From: JANNOG01 sp031398915
Lineage (GTDB): Bacteria > Actinomycetota > Actinomycetes > Actinomycetales > JBBAYJ01
Direction of reading: 5' to 3'
NCBI GenBank assembly: GCA_031398915.1
Contig: JANNOG010000091.1
Span: 1-34,815, forward strand
Length of the DNA stretch: 34,815 nt
The stretch's first letter is position 1; each line of letters opens with the position of its first letter. The notes beneath the pieces were generated by a model that saw only the letters and a list, made by a program, of their open reading frames with translations, was not told the DNA's origin and did not search any database. Position numbers and translations under genes: made by a program. This document shows positions 1-8,277 of the stretch, in pieces.

Positions 1-118
1 CCCCCACCCCCCCCACCAACCCCTTTCCCACCGCGGGGCGGTTGGCGGTAGGGGGTCGCCGGGCGGGCGGGGGCGGGAGGGAGGGGCCGCCGGGAGGGGC
101 CGCCGGGAGGAGGGCCGG
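1..118. repeat. GC-only low-complexity edge with 13-bp tandem duplication
   Basis: The first ~118 bases are almost pure G/C with C-runs at 1-17 and a tandem duplication of gggaggggccgcc around 78-110. The helicase frame stays open through it and would add a Pro/Arg/Gly tail unlike the rest of the protein. It could be a real C-terminal extension, a degenerate intergenic stretch, or an error where an assembly ended. Confidence 0.55.
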
Positions 119-2698
119 ACACAGCTGCCCGACCCGGGTGACCAACACGACGGCTTCGCCGATCTGGTCCGAGGCGTCCAGGTCGATGTCCGCCCAGATC
201 TGCCAGTCGTGATCACCGTCGGGGTCGTCGAGGACCTGCTTGACCCGCCATACCCGCCGACCCCCCACCGGCGGCCCACCGGTGTCGACGATGAACAATT
301 CGGGTGAGCGCGCCTCGGGGCCGGTGCCGATCTCGTCGTGGCCCTCGAAATAGGGCTCCAAGGCATCTGCCCAGGACCCGGCATCCCACGCCGGCGCGTC
401 GTCCTGCGTCCCGGGATCCGCGGCATCACCCTCCCGAACCGCCGCATCCAGCTCGCCCAGGCGACGCCAATCCCGGCGTGCCGCCAGTGCCACCCGAGCG
501 AACATCGCATTTCGTACGAGAACCCGGAAGGCGCGGGTGTTGCGGGTCACCGGGGGCGGGCCGTCGTCGGTGCGCACCCGTACCTCGGCGCCGTCGCCGG
601 CGCCCTCCGCCAACTGCGCCCACTCGTCCAGCAGCGACGAATCGACCTGGCGTACCAATTCGCCCAGCCACTCGACCAGATCGGTCAGCTCCTCGGTGCG
701 CGCCGCCTCGACGACGGTCTGGCGCAGTGCGCGATACGCATCGGCCAGGTAGCGCAACACCACCCCCTCGGATCGCATCAGGTCATAGGCCCGCACGTAC
801 TCGGTGAAGGTGGCAGCCCGCTCGTACATGTCCCGGACCACGGACTTGGGCGACAGTTCGTACTCGGCCACCCACGGGTGGGACTGGCGGTACAACTCGA
901 AGGCATGGTCGAGCAATTCCTCCAGCGGTTTCGGCCAGGTCACCGAATCGAGCAGCTCCATCCGCTCCTCGTACTCGATCCCATCGGCCTTCATCGCGTT
1001 CACCGCCTCGCCCCGAGCGCGATGCTGTTGCGTCATCAGTACCGGCCGCGGATCATCCAGGGTCGACTCGATGATCGATACGACGTCCAGCGCGTATGCC
1101 GGTGATTCGGCGTCCAGCAGGTCCAACGCGGCCAACGCGAACGGAGACAACGGCTGATTGAGCGCGAAATCGCGAGGCAGGTCGACGGTCAGCCGCAACC
1201 GCCGCACCGGGAGGCCATCCACCACCAGATCGACCCGCGACACGACCTCTGCGTCCAACAGGGATCGCACGATCGCGATGGCCCGACGGATGTGATGCAG
1301 CTGTCGAACCCGTGACTCGTCGGAGTCCTCGATGAGGTGACGCATATCGACGAAAGCGTCCCCACCAGTTCCGTCGGGGTAACGCCCGATGACATTGAGG
1401 AGCATGGCGTGGCTGACCCGAAAGCTGGATCGCAATGGTTCGGGGTCGGCGTGGACCAACCGGTCGAAGGTCGCCTCGTTGTAGGACACCGCGCCGTCGG
1501 GGGGCTTCTTCTTGACGATTTTGCGTAGCTTCTTGGGATCGTCGGCGGCCTTCGCGACCAGGCGATGATTCTCGATGACGTGCTCGGGGGCCTCGACGAC
1601 GACGTGACCCGCGGTGTCGTAGCCGGCACGCCCCGCGCGACCGGCGATCTGGTGGAACTCCCGCGCCGACAGCAATCGCATCTTGCGTCCGTCGTACTTG
1701 GTCAGCGCGGTGAACACCACGGTGCGAATCGGCACGTTGATTCCCACCCCCAGGGTGTCGGTCCCGGCGATGACCTTCAGTAGGCCGCGCTGCGCCAATC
1801 GCTCGACGAGTCGCCGATACCGGGGTAACAGTCCGGCGTGATGCACGCCCACGCCGTGGCTGACCAACTGACGCAGCGATTGGCCGAAACCCGATGTGAA
1901 ACGGAAGGCGCCGATCTCGTCGCGGATAGCCGCCCTCTCCTCCTTGGTGGCCAGAGGCATGGTGAGTAGCGACTGGGCGTGTTCGAGGGCATTGGCCTGA
2001 GTGAAGTGGACGACGTACATCGGCGCCAGGGCGCCCCGGTGCAGCAATTCGACGGTTTCTGGCAACGGCTCCAACACGAACTCGTACGTCAACGGGACCG
2101 GCCGCACGGCCGAGGTGACCAGGGCCACCGGGCGACCAGTGCGTTCGGCCAACTTGCGCGACACGTCGCTGACGTCACCCAGAGTTGCCGACATCAGCAG
2201 AAACTGTGCCCCGGTCAATTCCAGGAGGGGCACCTGCCACGCCCAACCCCGGTCGCGGTCACCGTAGTAATGAAACTCGTCCATGACGACCTGCTGGACG
2301 TTGCTGGCCGCCCCCTCACGCAGTGCCAGGTTGGCGAGAATCTCGGCAGTCGCACAGATGATGGGGGCGGACGAGTTGATCGCCGCGTCACCGGTCATCA
2401 TCCCGACCTTGTCCGCTCCGAAGACGTCGCAGAGGGCGAAGAACTTCTCGCTGACGAGCGCCTTGATCGGGGCCGTGTAGAACGTGCGCTCGCCCCGAGC
2501 CAATGCCGACGCGTGAGCGCCGATGGCGACCAGCGACTTTCCCGATCCGGTAGGAGTGGCCAGGACTACGTGCGAGCCGGAGACGATTTCGAGCACTGCC
2601 TCGTCCTGGTGCGGATACAACGTGAGGCCCTGCTCGCCCGCCCACGCGACAAAGGCGTCGAGAACGTCGTCCGGGTTGAGTCCCACGCCCAACACCAC
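1..2698 (-). CDS. DExH-box superfamily 2 helicase with C-terminal DUF3516 region (3' end at or beyond window edge)
   Basis: Reading the minus strand from about 2700 gives one open frame of about 899 codons to base 1 with no stop. It contains a Walker A motif ATPTGSGKS near residue 45, a DEFH Walker B box (VVMDEFHYYGD), a SATLGD motif III, and the late helicase motifs VHHAGLLPRYRR, GTDTLGVGIN and QIAGRAGRAGYD. A long C-terminal region follows (DMYERAATFTEYVRAYDLMRS, then DWQIWADIDLDAS). This order fits the actinobacterial DUF3516 helicases, Ski2-like ATP-dependent nucleic-acid helicases whose exact substrate I do not know. GTG codons at 2698, 2695 and 2686 are the possible starts and none has a clear ribosome site. 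The gene lies just downstream of the stop at 2718-2720. The last 40 or so codons are low-complexity Pro/Gly/Arg and may not be the true C-terminus. Confidence 0.88.
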   Translation of the reverse strand, partial: MVLGVGLNPDDVLDAFVAWAGEQGLTLYPHQDEAVLEIVSGSHVVLATPTGSGKSLVAIGAHASALARGERTFYTAPIKALVSEKFFALCDVFGADKVGMMTGDAAINSSAPIICATAEILANLALREGAASNVQQVVMDEFHYYGDRDRGWAWQVPLLELTGAQFLLMSATLGDVSDVSRKLAERTGRPVALVTSAVRPVPLTYEFVLEPLPETVELLHRGALAPMYVVHFTQANALEHAQSLLTMPLATKEERAAIRDEIGAFRFTSGFGQSLRQLVSHGVGVHHAGLLPRYRRLVERLAQRGLLKVIAGTDTLGVGINVPIRTVVFTALTKYDGRKMRLLSAREFHQIAGRAGRAGYDTAGHVVVEAPEHVIENHRLVAKAADDPKKLRKIVKKKPPDGAVSYNEATFDRLVHADPEPLRSSFRVSHAMLLNVIGRYPDGTGGDAFVDMRHLIEDSDESRVRQLHHIRRAIAIVRSLLDAEVVSRVDLVVDGLPVRRLRLTVDLPRDFALNQPLSPFALAALDLLDAESPAYALDVVSIIESTLDDPRPVLMTQQHRARGEAVNAMKADGIEYEERMELLDSVTWPKPLEELLDHAFELYRQSHPWVAEYELSPKSVVRDMYERAATFTEYVRAYDLMRSEGVVLRYLADAYRALRQTVVEAARTEELTDLVEWLGELVRQVDSSLLDEWAQLAEGAGDGAEVRVRTDDGPPPVTRNTRAFRVLVRNAMFARVALAARRDWRRLGELDAAVREGDAADPGTQDDAPAWDAGSWADALEPYFEGHDEIGTGPEARSPELFIVDTGGPPVGGRRVWRVKQVLDDPDGDHDWQIWADIDLDASDQIGEAVVLVTRVGQLCPALLPAAPPGGPSLPPPPARRPPTANRPAVGKGLVGGVG

Positions 2699-2717
2699 GC
2701 CGACACTGTAGGTGCGT

Positions 2718-3341
2718 TCAACAGCCGAAGGGGTTGTCCGGTGTGATGTCCACCGCCCCCGGCACCCGAACCGGGGTCGGCAGCGGGATGACGATCGACG
2801 AGGCGACTCCCAGCGTGTGGGCAGGGAGCGTCACCTGACGGATGGTGGAGGTCGTCGTGTCGTCGTTGCCTGGGCCGCACACGGCGAGGGCCAGACTGAC
2901 GACGAGGTTCACGCGACCGCCCGGTGGGACGCTCAGCCGCTGCTCGGGCTGCGATGCGCCTCGGGCGTATCCCACCGTGGCCACCACACCGCCGGGACCG
3001 GTCAGGGACTCGGCCGCGCCCAGTGTCACCGGAAGCACGCCGTTGTTGCGGATCGTCACGGCGAGGGCAGCGGTGGCCGACGGGTCGTCCGGCGCCAGGC
3101 AGGGCACCCGAAGGACGCCGGCCGCCGGGTCCGAGGTGATCCGCGTATCACTGATCGAGGACTCGCCCGTCCCCCGGACGTCCGGGCGGGCGATCGCCAG
3201 ACCGAGACCCACCACGAGCACCACCACCGCGACGATCAGCAGTGCCGTGACACCTCGACCGCGTGCCCAGCCGCCGATCCGTGCGATCACATCCCTAGGG
3301 TGCGTTACCGGCGACCGTGGCCTCGACAGCGGATCGCGCAC
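2718..3341 (-). CDS. Membrane-anchored hypothetical protein with single N-terminal TM segment
   Basis: The 207-residue product has a basic N-terminus with several Arg and Pro, a strong hydrophobic segment at about residues 31-50 (VTALLIVAVVVLVVGLGLAI), and then an exported domain of about 155 residues rich in Thr, Val and Pro. That domain has three Cys, in the contexts VPCLAPDD, LAVCGPGND and the C-terminal FGC. The beta-rich, even-spaced hydrophobics (ALAVTIRNNGVLPVTLGAA) suggest an immunoglobulin-like or DUF-type extracellular fold. I do not recognise the family. The GTG start at 3341 overlaps the end of the dehydrogenase gene by 47 bp and has no ribosome site. A GTG at 3290, 5 bp past the dehydrogenase stop, is an equally good start and would leave a shorter cytoplasmic head. 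Co-transcription with the dehydrogenase is likely from spacing. Confidence 0.7.
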   Translation of the reverse strand: MRDPLSRPRSPVTHPRDVIARIGGWARGRGVTALLIVAVVVLVVGLGLAIARPDVRGTGESSISDTRITSDPAAGVLRVPCLAPDDPSATAALAVTIRNNGVLPVTLGAAESLTGPGGVVATVGYARGASQPEQRLSVPPGGRVNLVVSLALAVCGPGNDDTTTSTIRQVTLPAHTLGVASSIVIPLPTPVRVPGAVDITPDNPFGC

Positions 3342-4791
3342 CGAACTGGTGCAGGGACGTCAACGCAGCCTGGTACGCCACGGTGAAGTCGGCGTCGTCG
3401 ACGAGGTCTCCGAACAGGTCGCGATCCCGCAGAAAGGCCAGCGGGTCCGATCGTTGCAGCTGGGCTGCTGCCATCACCCGATCACGCACCCGGTCGACGA
3501 TCTCGATCGGCTGGCCGTCCTCGTCCACGCCCTCGGCGTATCGCGCCCACGCCGCCACGACCAGAGCCGAGTGCGCCACCGAGCCCCCCTTGGCCAGCCG
3601 CGCCCGAATGACGGGAACCAGCCAGGCCGGGATCCGGTCCGAGCTCTCGGCGCAGAGCCGGGCGAGGGTGTCGCGGATCTCCGGATTGGCGAATCGCGAC
3701 ACCAGGGTCGTCTTGTAGTCCTCGAGGTCGATCCGTGGCACGGGAAGCAGCGTGGGGGTGGCCTCCTGGTCCATGTACCCCCGGACGAACCGGGCGAACA
3801 AGGGGTCCTGCGCCACCTCGTGGGCGTACCGGTAGCCGGCCAGATACCCCAGGTACGCCATGGCCTGGTGGCCGGCATTGAGCAGCCGGAGCTTCATCAA
3901 CTCGTACGGCTCGACGTCGTCGACCAGCTCGGCGCCCACGTCCTCGAGCGGGGGACGCCCCGTCGGGAAGTGGTCCTCGATGACCCACTGGGTGAAGGGC
4001 TCGCAGACGACGGGCCACTGATCGGTGACACCGAACCGTTCGGCCAGCAGGTGTCGGTCGTCGTTCGTCGTCACGGGCGTGATCCGGTCGACCATCGAAT
4101 TGGGGAAGGCCACCGACGACGCGATCCACTCCCCCAGTTCGTCGTCGCGCAGTCGGGCGAAGGCAGCCAGCATCTGCCGGGCAACCGAACCGTTGCCGCG
4201 GATGTTGTCGCACGACAAGACGGTGAAGGGTGCGATGCCTCGGCGGCGGCGACGGGACAGAGCCTCGACGACCAGGCCGAACGCGGTGCGCGGAACCGCC
4301 CCGGGTGCCAGGTCGGCGACCAGGCCGGGATCGGCGGCGTCCAACAGACCGGTCACCGGGTGGACGTGGTAGCCGCCCTCGGTGACCGTGAGCGACACGA
4401 TTCTCGTGCTGGGCGCGGCCATCCGCTCCACCACGGCGTCTGGGTCGTCCGGGGCGAACAGGTACTCGATCATCGAGGCCACGACACGGGCCTCGACACG
4501 CCCGTCCGGGTGTTTCACCATCACCGTGTAGAGGCAATCCTGCGCGGCGAGGGCATCGCGCATCCGGACGTCGCCCGGCATCACCCCCACCCCGCAGATG
4601 CCCCAATCCAGCGCCTTCCCATCGTGCATCAATTCGTCGAGATAGACCGCCTGGTGGGCACGGTGGAACCCACCGACGCCCAGATGCACGATTCCGCAGG
4701 TGACCTGCGTGCGGTCGTAGCCGGGACCACTCACCCCGGGGGGTAGGGCCGCCAATCGGTCAGTGGACGAACCGAGCGTCAGGGCAGCCAT
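3295..4791 (-). CDS. Mannitol 2-dehydrogenase-like long-chain polyol dehydrogenase
   Basis: The 498-residue enzyme matches the family of NAD(P)-dependent polyol dehydrogenases (mannitol 2-dehydrogenase, fructuronate and tagaturonate reductases). An N-terminal Rossmann motif GIVHLGVGGFHRAHQA lies at about 33-48, SCDNIRGNG at 193-201 and the family catalytic set at 300-308 as KLRLLNAGH, with Lys300, Asn305 and His308 in the K-x4-N-x2-H arrangement known for mannitol 2-dehydrogenase. Length is normal for the family. With a polyol-type ABC transporter and DeoR regulator next door, oxidation of mannitol, sorbitol or arabitol to the ketose is the best guess; the exact substrate cannot be read from sequence. 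The ATG at 4791 starts 20 bp from the divergent kinase gene, which leaves almost no leader. Confidence 0.9.
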   Translation of the reverse strand: MAALTLGSSTDRLAALPPGVSGPGYDRTQVTCGIVHLGVGGFHRAHQAVYLDELMHDGKALDWGICGVGVMPGDVRMRDALAAQDCLYTVMVKHPDGRVEARVVASMIEYLFAPDDPDAVVERMAAPSTRIVSLTVTEGGYHVHPVTGLLDAADPGLVADLAPGAVPRTAFGLVVEALSRRRRRGIAPFTVLSCDNIRGNGSVARQMLAAFARLRDDELGEWIASSVAFPNSMVDRITPVTTNDDRHLLAERFGVTDQWPVVCEPFTQWVIEDHFPTGRPPLEDVGAELVDDVEPYELMKLRLLNAGHQAMAYLGYLAGYRYAHEVAQDPLFARFVRGYMDQEATPTLLPVPRIDLEDYKTTLVSRFANPEIRDTLARLCAESSDRIPAWLVPVIRARLAKGGSVAHSALVVAAWARYAEGVDEDGQPIEIVDRVRDRVMAAAQLQRSDPLAFLRDRDLFGDLVDDADFTVAYQAALTSLHQFGARSAVEATVAGNAP

Positions 4792-4811
4792 GACGACCCG
4801 CCTCGTACCGC

Positions 4812-5723
4812 GTGTGGGACGATCCGAACGTGGCGTCCCGCCGGCCCGGTTCGGTAGTCGGTCGCGGCAACACGGCCGACATCGTCGAGTGGGGCCGCGG
4901 TGCAGTGGCCAAGGTCCTGCGCCCCGGCATCCCCAAGGAGTGGGCGGAGACCGAGGCGCGGACGACCGCGCTGGTCCACGACCTCGGGCTGCCGACCCCT
5001 GCCGTCCTCGACACGGTCACGGTGGACGGTCGAGCGGGGATCGTCTTCCAGCGGGTCGACGGGCCATCCATGTGGGAGAGCATGTGTGCCGCGCCACAGC
5101 ACGCGAGCAGCCTCGTCGACGTACTCGTGGACCTGCAGACGACGATCACGAGTCATCCCGCCCCACCGGGCATGACCACCCTGCTCACCCGATTGGAGCA
5201 CGACATCACCCATGCGTCGGTGCTGTCGGACAGTGAGCGGGCCGTACTCCTGCCGGCTGTCGCGAATCTCCCGCACGGCACGGCGCTGTGTCATTTCGAC
5301 CTCCATCCCAACAACGTCATCCTGACGGGGTCCGGACCAGTCATCGTCGACTGGTTCGATGCCGGCGCCGGCGATCCCGCGGCCGACGTGGTGCGATCGT
5401 CTGTGCTGATGCAACCCGGCACCGCCCTCGGGCACCTTACCGAGGTCGACGAGACGTTCTTGGCCCGAGTCCACGACGAGTACCTGGAGAGGGTGCGGAC
5501 CCGGATCTCGGTACCGGAGTCCGACGTGCCGACCTGGGAGATCGTCGTGCTCGCCGCCAGGCTGGCCGAACCGCTGCCGATACACGTCGCCGATGCGACA
5601 TATCGTGCGTTGCTGCGACGCCTGTCGCCGGTGCTCGACCCCACGAGCGTCACGCCCGGATCACCATGGGACCCAGCTGGGCAATCGCCGCCGCTTCGTC
5701 CTCTGGCGCCTCGGCCCCGGTGA
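4812..5723 (+). CDS. APH-family (aminoglycoside/choline kinase fold) phosphotransferase
   Basis: This 303-residue soluble protein has a Gly-rich loop GRGNTADIVEW at 18-27, a candidate ATP-binding Lys34 in AVAKVLRPG, the catalytic loop HFDLHPNN at 161-168 (Asp163, Asn168) and a metal-binding Asp180 in VIVDWFDAGAGDPAAD. These are the APH/choline-kinase hallmarks, so it should transfer ATP phosphate to a small hydroxylated molecule. The substrate is unknown. It sits alone on the plus strand between the polyol dehydrogenase (divergent) and the DeoR gene (convergent), and its last 74 bases overlap the 3' end of the regulator gene. The final 20 or so residues (Pro-rich, after DPTSVTPGS) are probably a read-through tail. 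GTG at 4830 is an alternative start that would remove six residues. Confidence 0.85.
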   Translation: MWDDPNVASRRPGSVVGRGNTADIVEWGRGAVAKVLRPGIPKEWAETEARTTALVHDLGLPTPAVLDTVTVDGRAGIVFQRVDGPSMWESMCAAPQHASSLVDVLVDLQTTITSHPAPPGMTTLLTRLEHDITHASVLSDSERAVLLPAVANLPHGTALCHFDLHPNNVILTGSGPVIVDWFDAGAGDPAADVVRSSVLMQPGTALGHLTEVDETFLARVHDEYLERVRTRISVPESDVPTWEIVVLAARLAEPLPIHVADATYRALLRRLSPVLDPTSVTPGSPWDPAGQSPPLRPLAPRPR

Positions 5724-6465
5724 TCACCGCGTCCACCTCGCTGATCTTGGCGATCCGGTACAGGTAGTCGCTGCCGAACTTCGAGTGGTCGACCAGCATG
5801 ACGGCCCGGCGGGCGGCGGCGAGCATCGCTCGCTTGATCTCGACCTCCTCGCGGTGCGGGGTGGTGAACCCGCGGGCACTCGACACCCCGTCGGCCCCGA
5901 GGATGGCGAGGTCCACGGCCATGGTGGACAATTCGGTGACACCCATCGGGTCGACCAGAGCCAGGGTCTTCTTCTTCAGCGCCCCACCCAGGACGATGAC
6001 GTCGATGGACTCGTTACCGGCCAGCACCTGAACGACCGGGATCGAGTTCGTGACGACGGTCATCCGGCGATCACCGGGCAGCAGGCCTGCCAGTGTGGCC
6101 GCCGTGCTGCCCGAGTCGATGATGATCGAGTCCTCGCCGGCGATCTCTTCGAGGGCGCGCTTGGCGATCCGGTCCTTCTCCTCGGTGTGCTGGCTACCTC
6201 GGACCGAGAGGCTCGGCTCGTAGCGCCAGCGCTGCCACGGCACGGCGCCGCCATGCACCCGCCGGAGCAGGCGCTGCTCCTGCAGGCCGGCCAGATCCCG
6301 CCGGATGGTCTCGGTGGTGACCCGGAATCGGTCGGCCAGGGTGGCGACCTCTACTCGCCCAGCCTCCACGGCCAGATCGAGGATCTTCTCCTGTCGCTCG
6401 TATCGCGACACGGCCAGACCGGCCGCCTCGTCACCGTCGATCGGGAAGGCGACGTCATCGGTCAC
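5650..6465 (-). CDS. DeoR-family transcriptional regulator of the sugar/polyol operon
   Basis: A 271-residue product from the GTG at 6465. It opens with a DeoR winged helix at about 21-76 (RYERQEKILDL, then VTTETIRRDLAGLQEQRLLRRVHGGAV). A DeoRC sugar-phosphate sensor domain follows with DSGSTAATLAGLLPG, TNSIPVVQVLAG, VIVLGGALKKKT, ILGADGVSSARGFTTPHREE and VDHSKFGSDYLYRIA. Such proteins usually repress their operon until a phosphorylated sugar binds. It is the last gene of the transporter operon, 16 bp after the permease stop, which suggests autoregulated expression. A GTG at 6510 would extend the frame into the permease gene by 15 residues. I prefer 6465 because GGGG lies 9 nt before it and the family begins near here. 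Confidence 0.9.
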   Translation of the reverse strand: MTDDVAFPIDGDEAAGLAVSRYERQEKILDLAVEAGRVEVATLADRFRVTTETIRRDLAGLQEQRLLRRVHGGAVPWQRWRYEPSLSVRGSQHTEEKDRIAKRALEEIAGEDSIIIDSGSTAATLAGLLPGDRRMTVVTNSIPVVQVLAGNESIDVIVLGGALKKKTLALVDPMGVTELSTMAVDLAILGADGVSSARGFTTPHREEVEIKRAMLAAARRAVMLVDHSKFGSDYLYRIAKISEVDAVITGAEAPEDEAAAIAQLGPMVIRA

Positions 6466-6481
6466 CGTCGTCGACCCCGGC

Positions 6482-7321
6482 TCACTTGATGGCACCCATC
6501 GCCAGGCCACGAATCATCCGCTTCTGGGCAATCCATCCGGCGATGATGACGGGAATGCTGGCCAGCGTCGACGCCGCGGACAGTTGGGCCAGGAAGTTGC
6601 CGCGGGTACTGACGTTCGAGGTCACCCAGATCGGCATGGTGGAGGCATCCGCCGGGTTGAGCTGCACCGCCAAGAAGTACTCGTTCCACGCGAAGATCAC
6701 GCAGAGCAGGGCCGTGGCCGTCAACCCGGGGATGACGATGGGCAGCATGACGTCGGTGATCTGACGTCGGAGCCCGGCGCCGTCGAGCTGGGCGGCCTCG
6801 ATGAGTTCGTGGGGGACCTCGGTGAAGAAGGAGCGGAGCATCCACACCGCCAGCGGCAGGTTCATCGCCGTATAGAGGATGACCAGCACGGTTCGGGTGT
6901 TGAGCAGGCCGAACGACTGGGCGATGATCCACAAGGGCAGGATGGCGCCCACGATGGGCAGGAACTTGGTCGAGATGAAGAAGAACAGCACGTCCCGCCA
7001 CCCATCGATCGGCCTGATCGACAGTGCATAGGCAGCCGGAACGGCCAACACCATGACCAACACCGTCGACACGGCGACGACGAAGACGGAGTTGCCGAAC
7101 GCCTCCGAGAAACCCAGCAAGCCGGTACTGCTCTGGGTGACCTCGCGGTAACGGTCGAGCGTCGGGGTGAAGATCAGCGTCGGGCTGGTATTGGCGTCGA
7201 TCTCCTCTTTGAAACCATTGACGAACATCCAGAACACCGGAAAGAAGAACAGTCCGGCCGCGAGCCAGGCGACCGCTGCAAACACCGGCGACGACCAGTG
7301 GGTCCGCTGTTTGGTCCTCAT
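6482..7321 (-). CDS. Carbohydrate ABC transporter permease (MalG type)
   Basis: A 279-residue inner-membrane protein with about six hydrophobic segments, starting with FAAVAWLAAGLFFFPVFWMFV after MRTKQRTHWSS. The cytoplasmic EAA loop is ELIEAAQLDGAGLRRQITDV followed by MLPIVIPGL, where the ABC ATPase docks. The C-terminal QKRMIRGLAMGAIK is typical of MalG-type permeases of the CUT1 family that move sugars and polyols. Its ATG overlaps the stop of the partner permease by 4 bp (ATGA), so the two are translationally coupled. No ATPase gene is found in this cluster. Confidence 0.93.
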   Translation of the reverse strand: MRTKQRTHWSSPVFAAVAWLAAGLFFFPVFWMFVNGFKEEIDANTSPTLIFTPTLDRYREVTQSSTGLLGFSEAFGNSVFVVAVSTVLVMVLAVPAAYALSIRPIDGWRDVLFFFISTKFLPIVGAILPLWIIAQSFGLLNTRTVLVILYTAMNLPLAVWMLRSFFTEVPHELIEAAQLDGAGLRRQITDVMLPIVIPGLTATALLCVIFAWNEYFLAVQLNPADASTMPIWVTSNVSTRGNFLAQLSAASTLASIPVIIAGWIAQKRMIRGLAMGAIK

Positions 7322-8244
7322 GCGCTGGTCTCCTTACCGATCAACCCGGACAATGACCGGAGGGCGAAACTGGCGATGACGATCGACGCGATGACGACGA
7401 TGATGCTGTAGGCGGATGCGAGGCCGAAGTCCCAGCCGCCACCGATAGAGCGTTGATAGACGAAGAACGGGACATTCGTCGACCCTGGTCCGCCGCCGGT
7501 GATGACCTCGACATGGTCGAACACCTGGATCAGATAGATGGAGCCGAGCAGGATGCCGAGTTCGAGATAGGGACGCAGCAACGGCAGGGTGATGAATCGA
7601 AAGATCGCGACTCCGTTCGCGCCGTCGATGCGGGCTGCTTCGAGGATGTCCAGCGGCTGACCCTGCAGTCCGGCCAGGACGATCAGCATCATGAACGGCG
7701 CCCACTGCCACACCAGAACCGTGACGATGCTCCAGGTGGGCGCAGCCTGAACGAACGAGATGGGCTCTACGCCGACGGTTCCGAGCACCCAGTTCAGCAC
7801 GCCGAACTGGCTGCTGAACATCTGGTTCTTCCAGACCAGTCCGGCGACCACGGGCATGATGAGGAACGGGGTGATCATCAGCGTTCGAGCGATTCCCCTA
7901 CCCGGAAAATTGCGGTCGAGAAGGAGCGCGAGGCAGGTCCCGACGAATAGCGAGAGGAGGACGGCAGACACCGTGATGACGATGCTGGTGCCCACCGCCT
8001 CCAAGAAGAACCGGTCGGTATACCCGGAGATGTAGTTGCTGATCCCGCTGAACGTCCTGGCCGTCGGCGGGACGATCTTCCAGTCGGTGAGGCTGAACCA
8101 GATGCTGAACAGGAATGGCACCTGGGTGACGACGATGGTGAAGATCAGAGCAGGCAGCAGGGGGAGTCGCCGCGGCCACGGGTTGCGACGCTTGGCGGCG
8201 CGCGGTTCTGTGAGGCGCGGTTCTGCGGGGGCGAGCGTGGTCAC
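7318..8244 (-). CDS. Carbohydrate ABC transporter permease (MalF type)
   Basis: A 308-residue inner-membrane protein with a basic N-terminal tail (RAAKRRNPWPRRL) and about six membrane segments, the first near residues 26-48 (LPLLPALIFTIVVTQVPFLFSIWF). The EAA loop reads DILEAARIDGANGVAIFRFI with TLPLLRP after it. The GGGPGSTNVPFFVYQ sequence before the last segments is common in CUT1 MalF-type subunits of sorbitol/mannitol-like transporters. The GTG start at 8244 is preceded by GAGGAGGAG five bases upstream, a strong ribosome site. It follows the binding-protein gene by 33 bp and is coupled to the next permease by a 4-bp overlap. Confidence 0.93.
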   Translation of the reverse strand: MTTLAPAEPRLTEPRAAKRRNPWPRRLPLLPALIFTIVVTQVPFLFSIWFSLTDWKIVPPTARTFSGISNYISGYTDRFFLEAVGTSIVITVSAVLLSLFVGTCLALLLDRNFPGRGIARTLMITPFLIMPVVAGLVWKNQMFSSQFGVLNWVLGTVGVEPISFVQAAPTWSIVTVLVWQWAPFMMLIVLAGLQGQPLDILEAARIDGANGVAIFRFITLPLLRPYLELGILLGSIYLIQVFDHVEVITGGGPGSTNVPFFVYQRSIGGGWDFGLASAYSIIVVIASIVIASFALRSLSGLIGKETSA

Positions 8245-8277
8245 GACGACTCCTCCTCTACTGATTCTGCTGCCGGG

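Noticed and set aside
2842..4746. A 634-codon open frame on the plus strand opposite the dehydrogenase gene
   Set aside because: It is antisense to a clear mannitol dehydrogenase family gene, has no recognisable motif and is Arg/His/Gly-rich as expected for a shadow frame in high-GC DNA.
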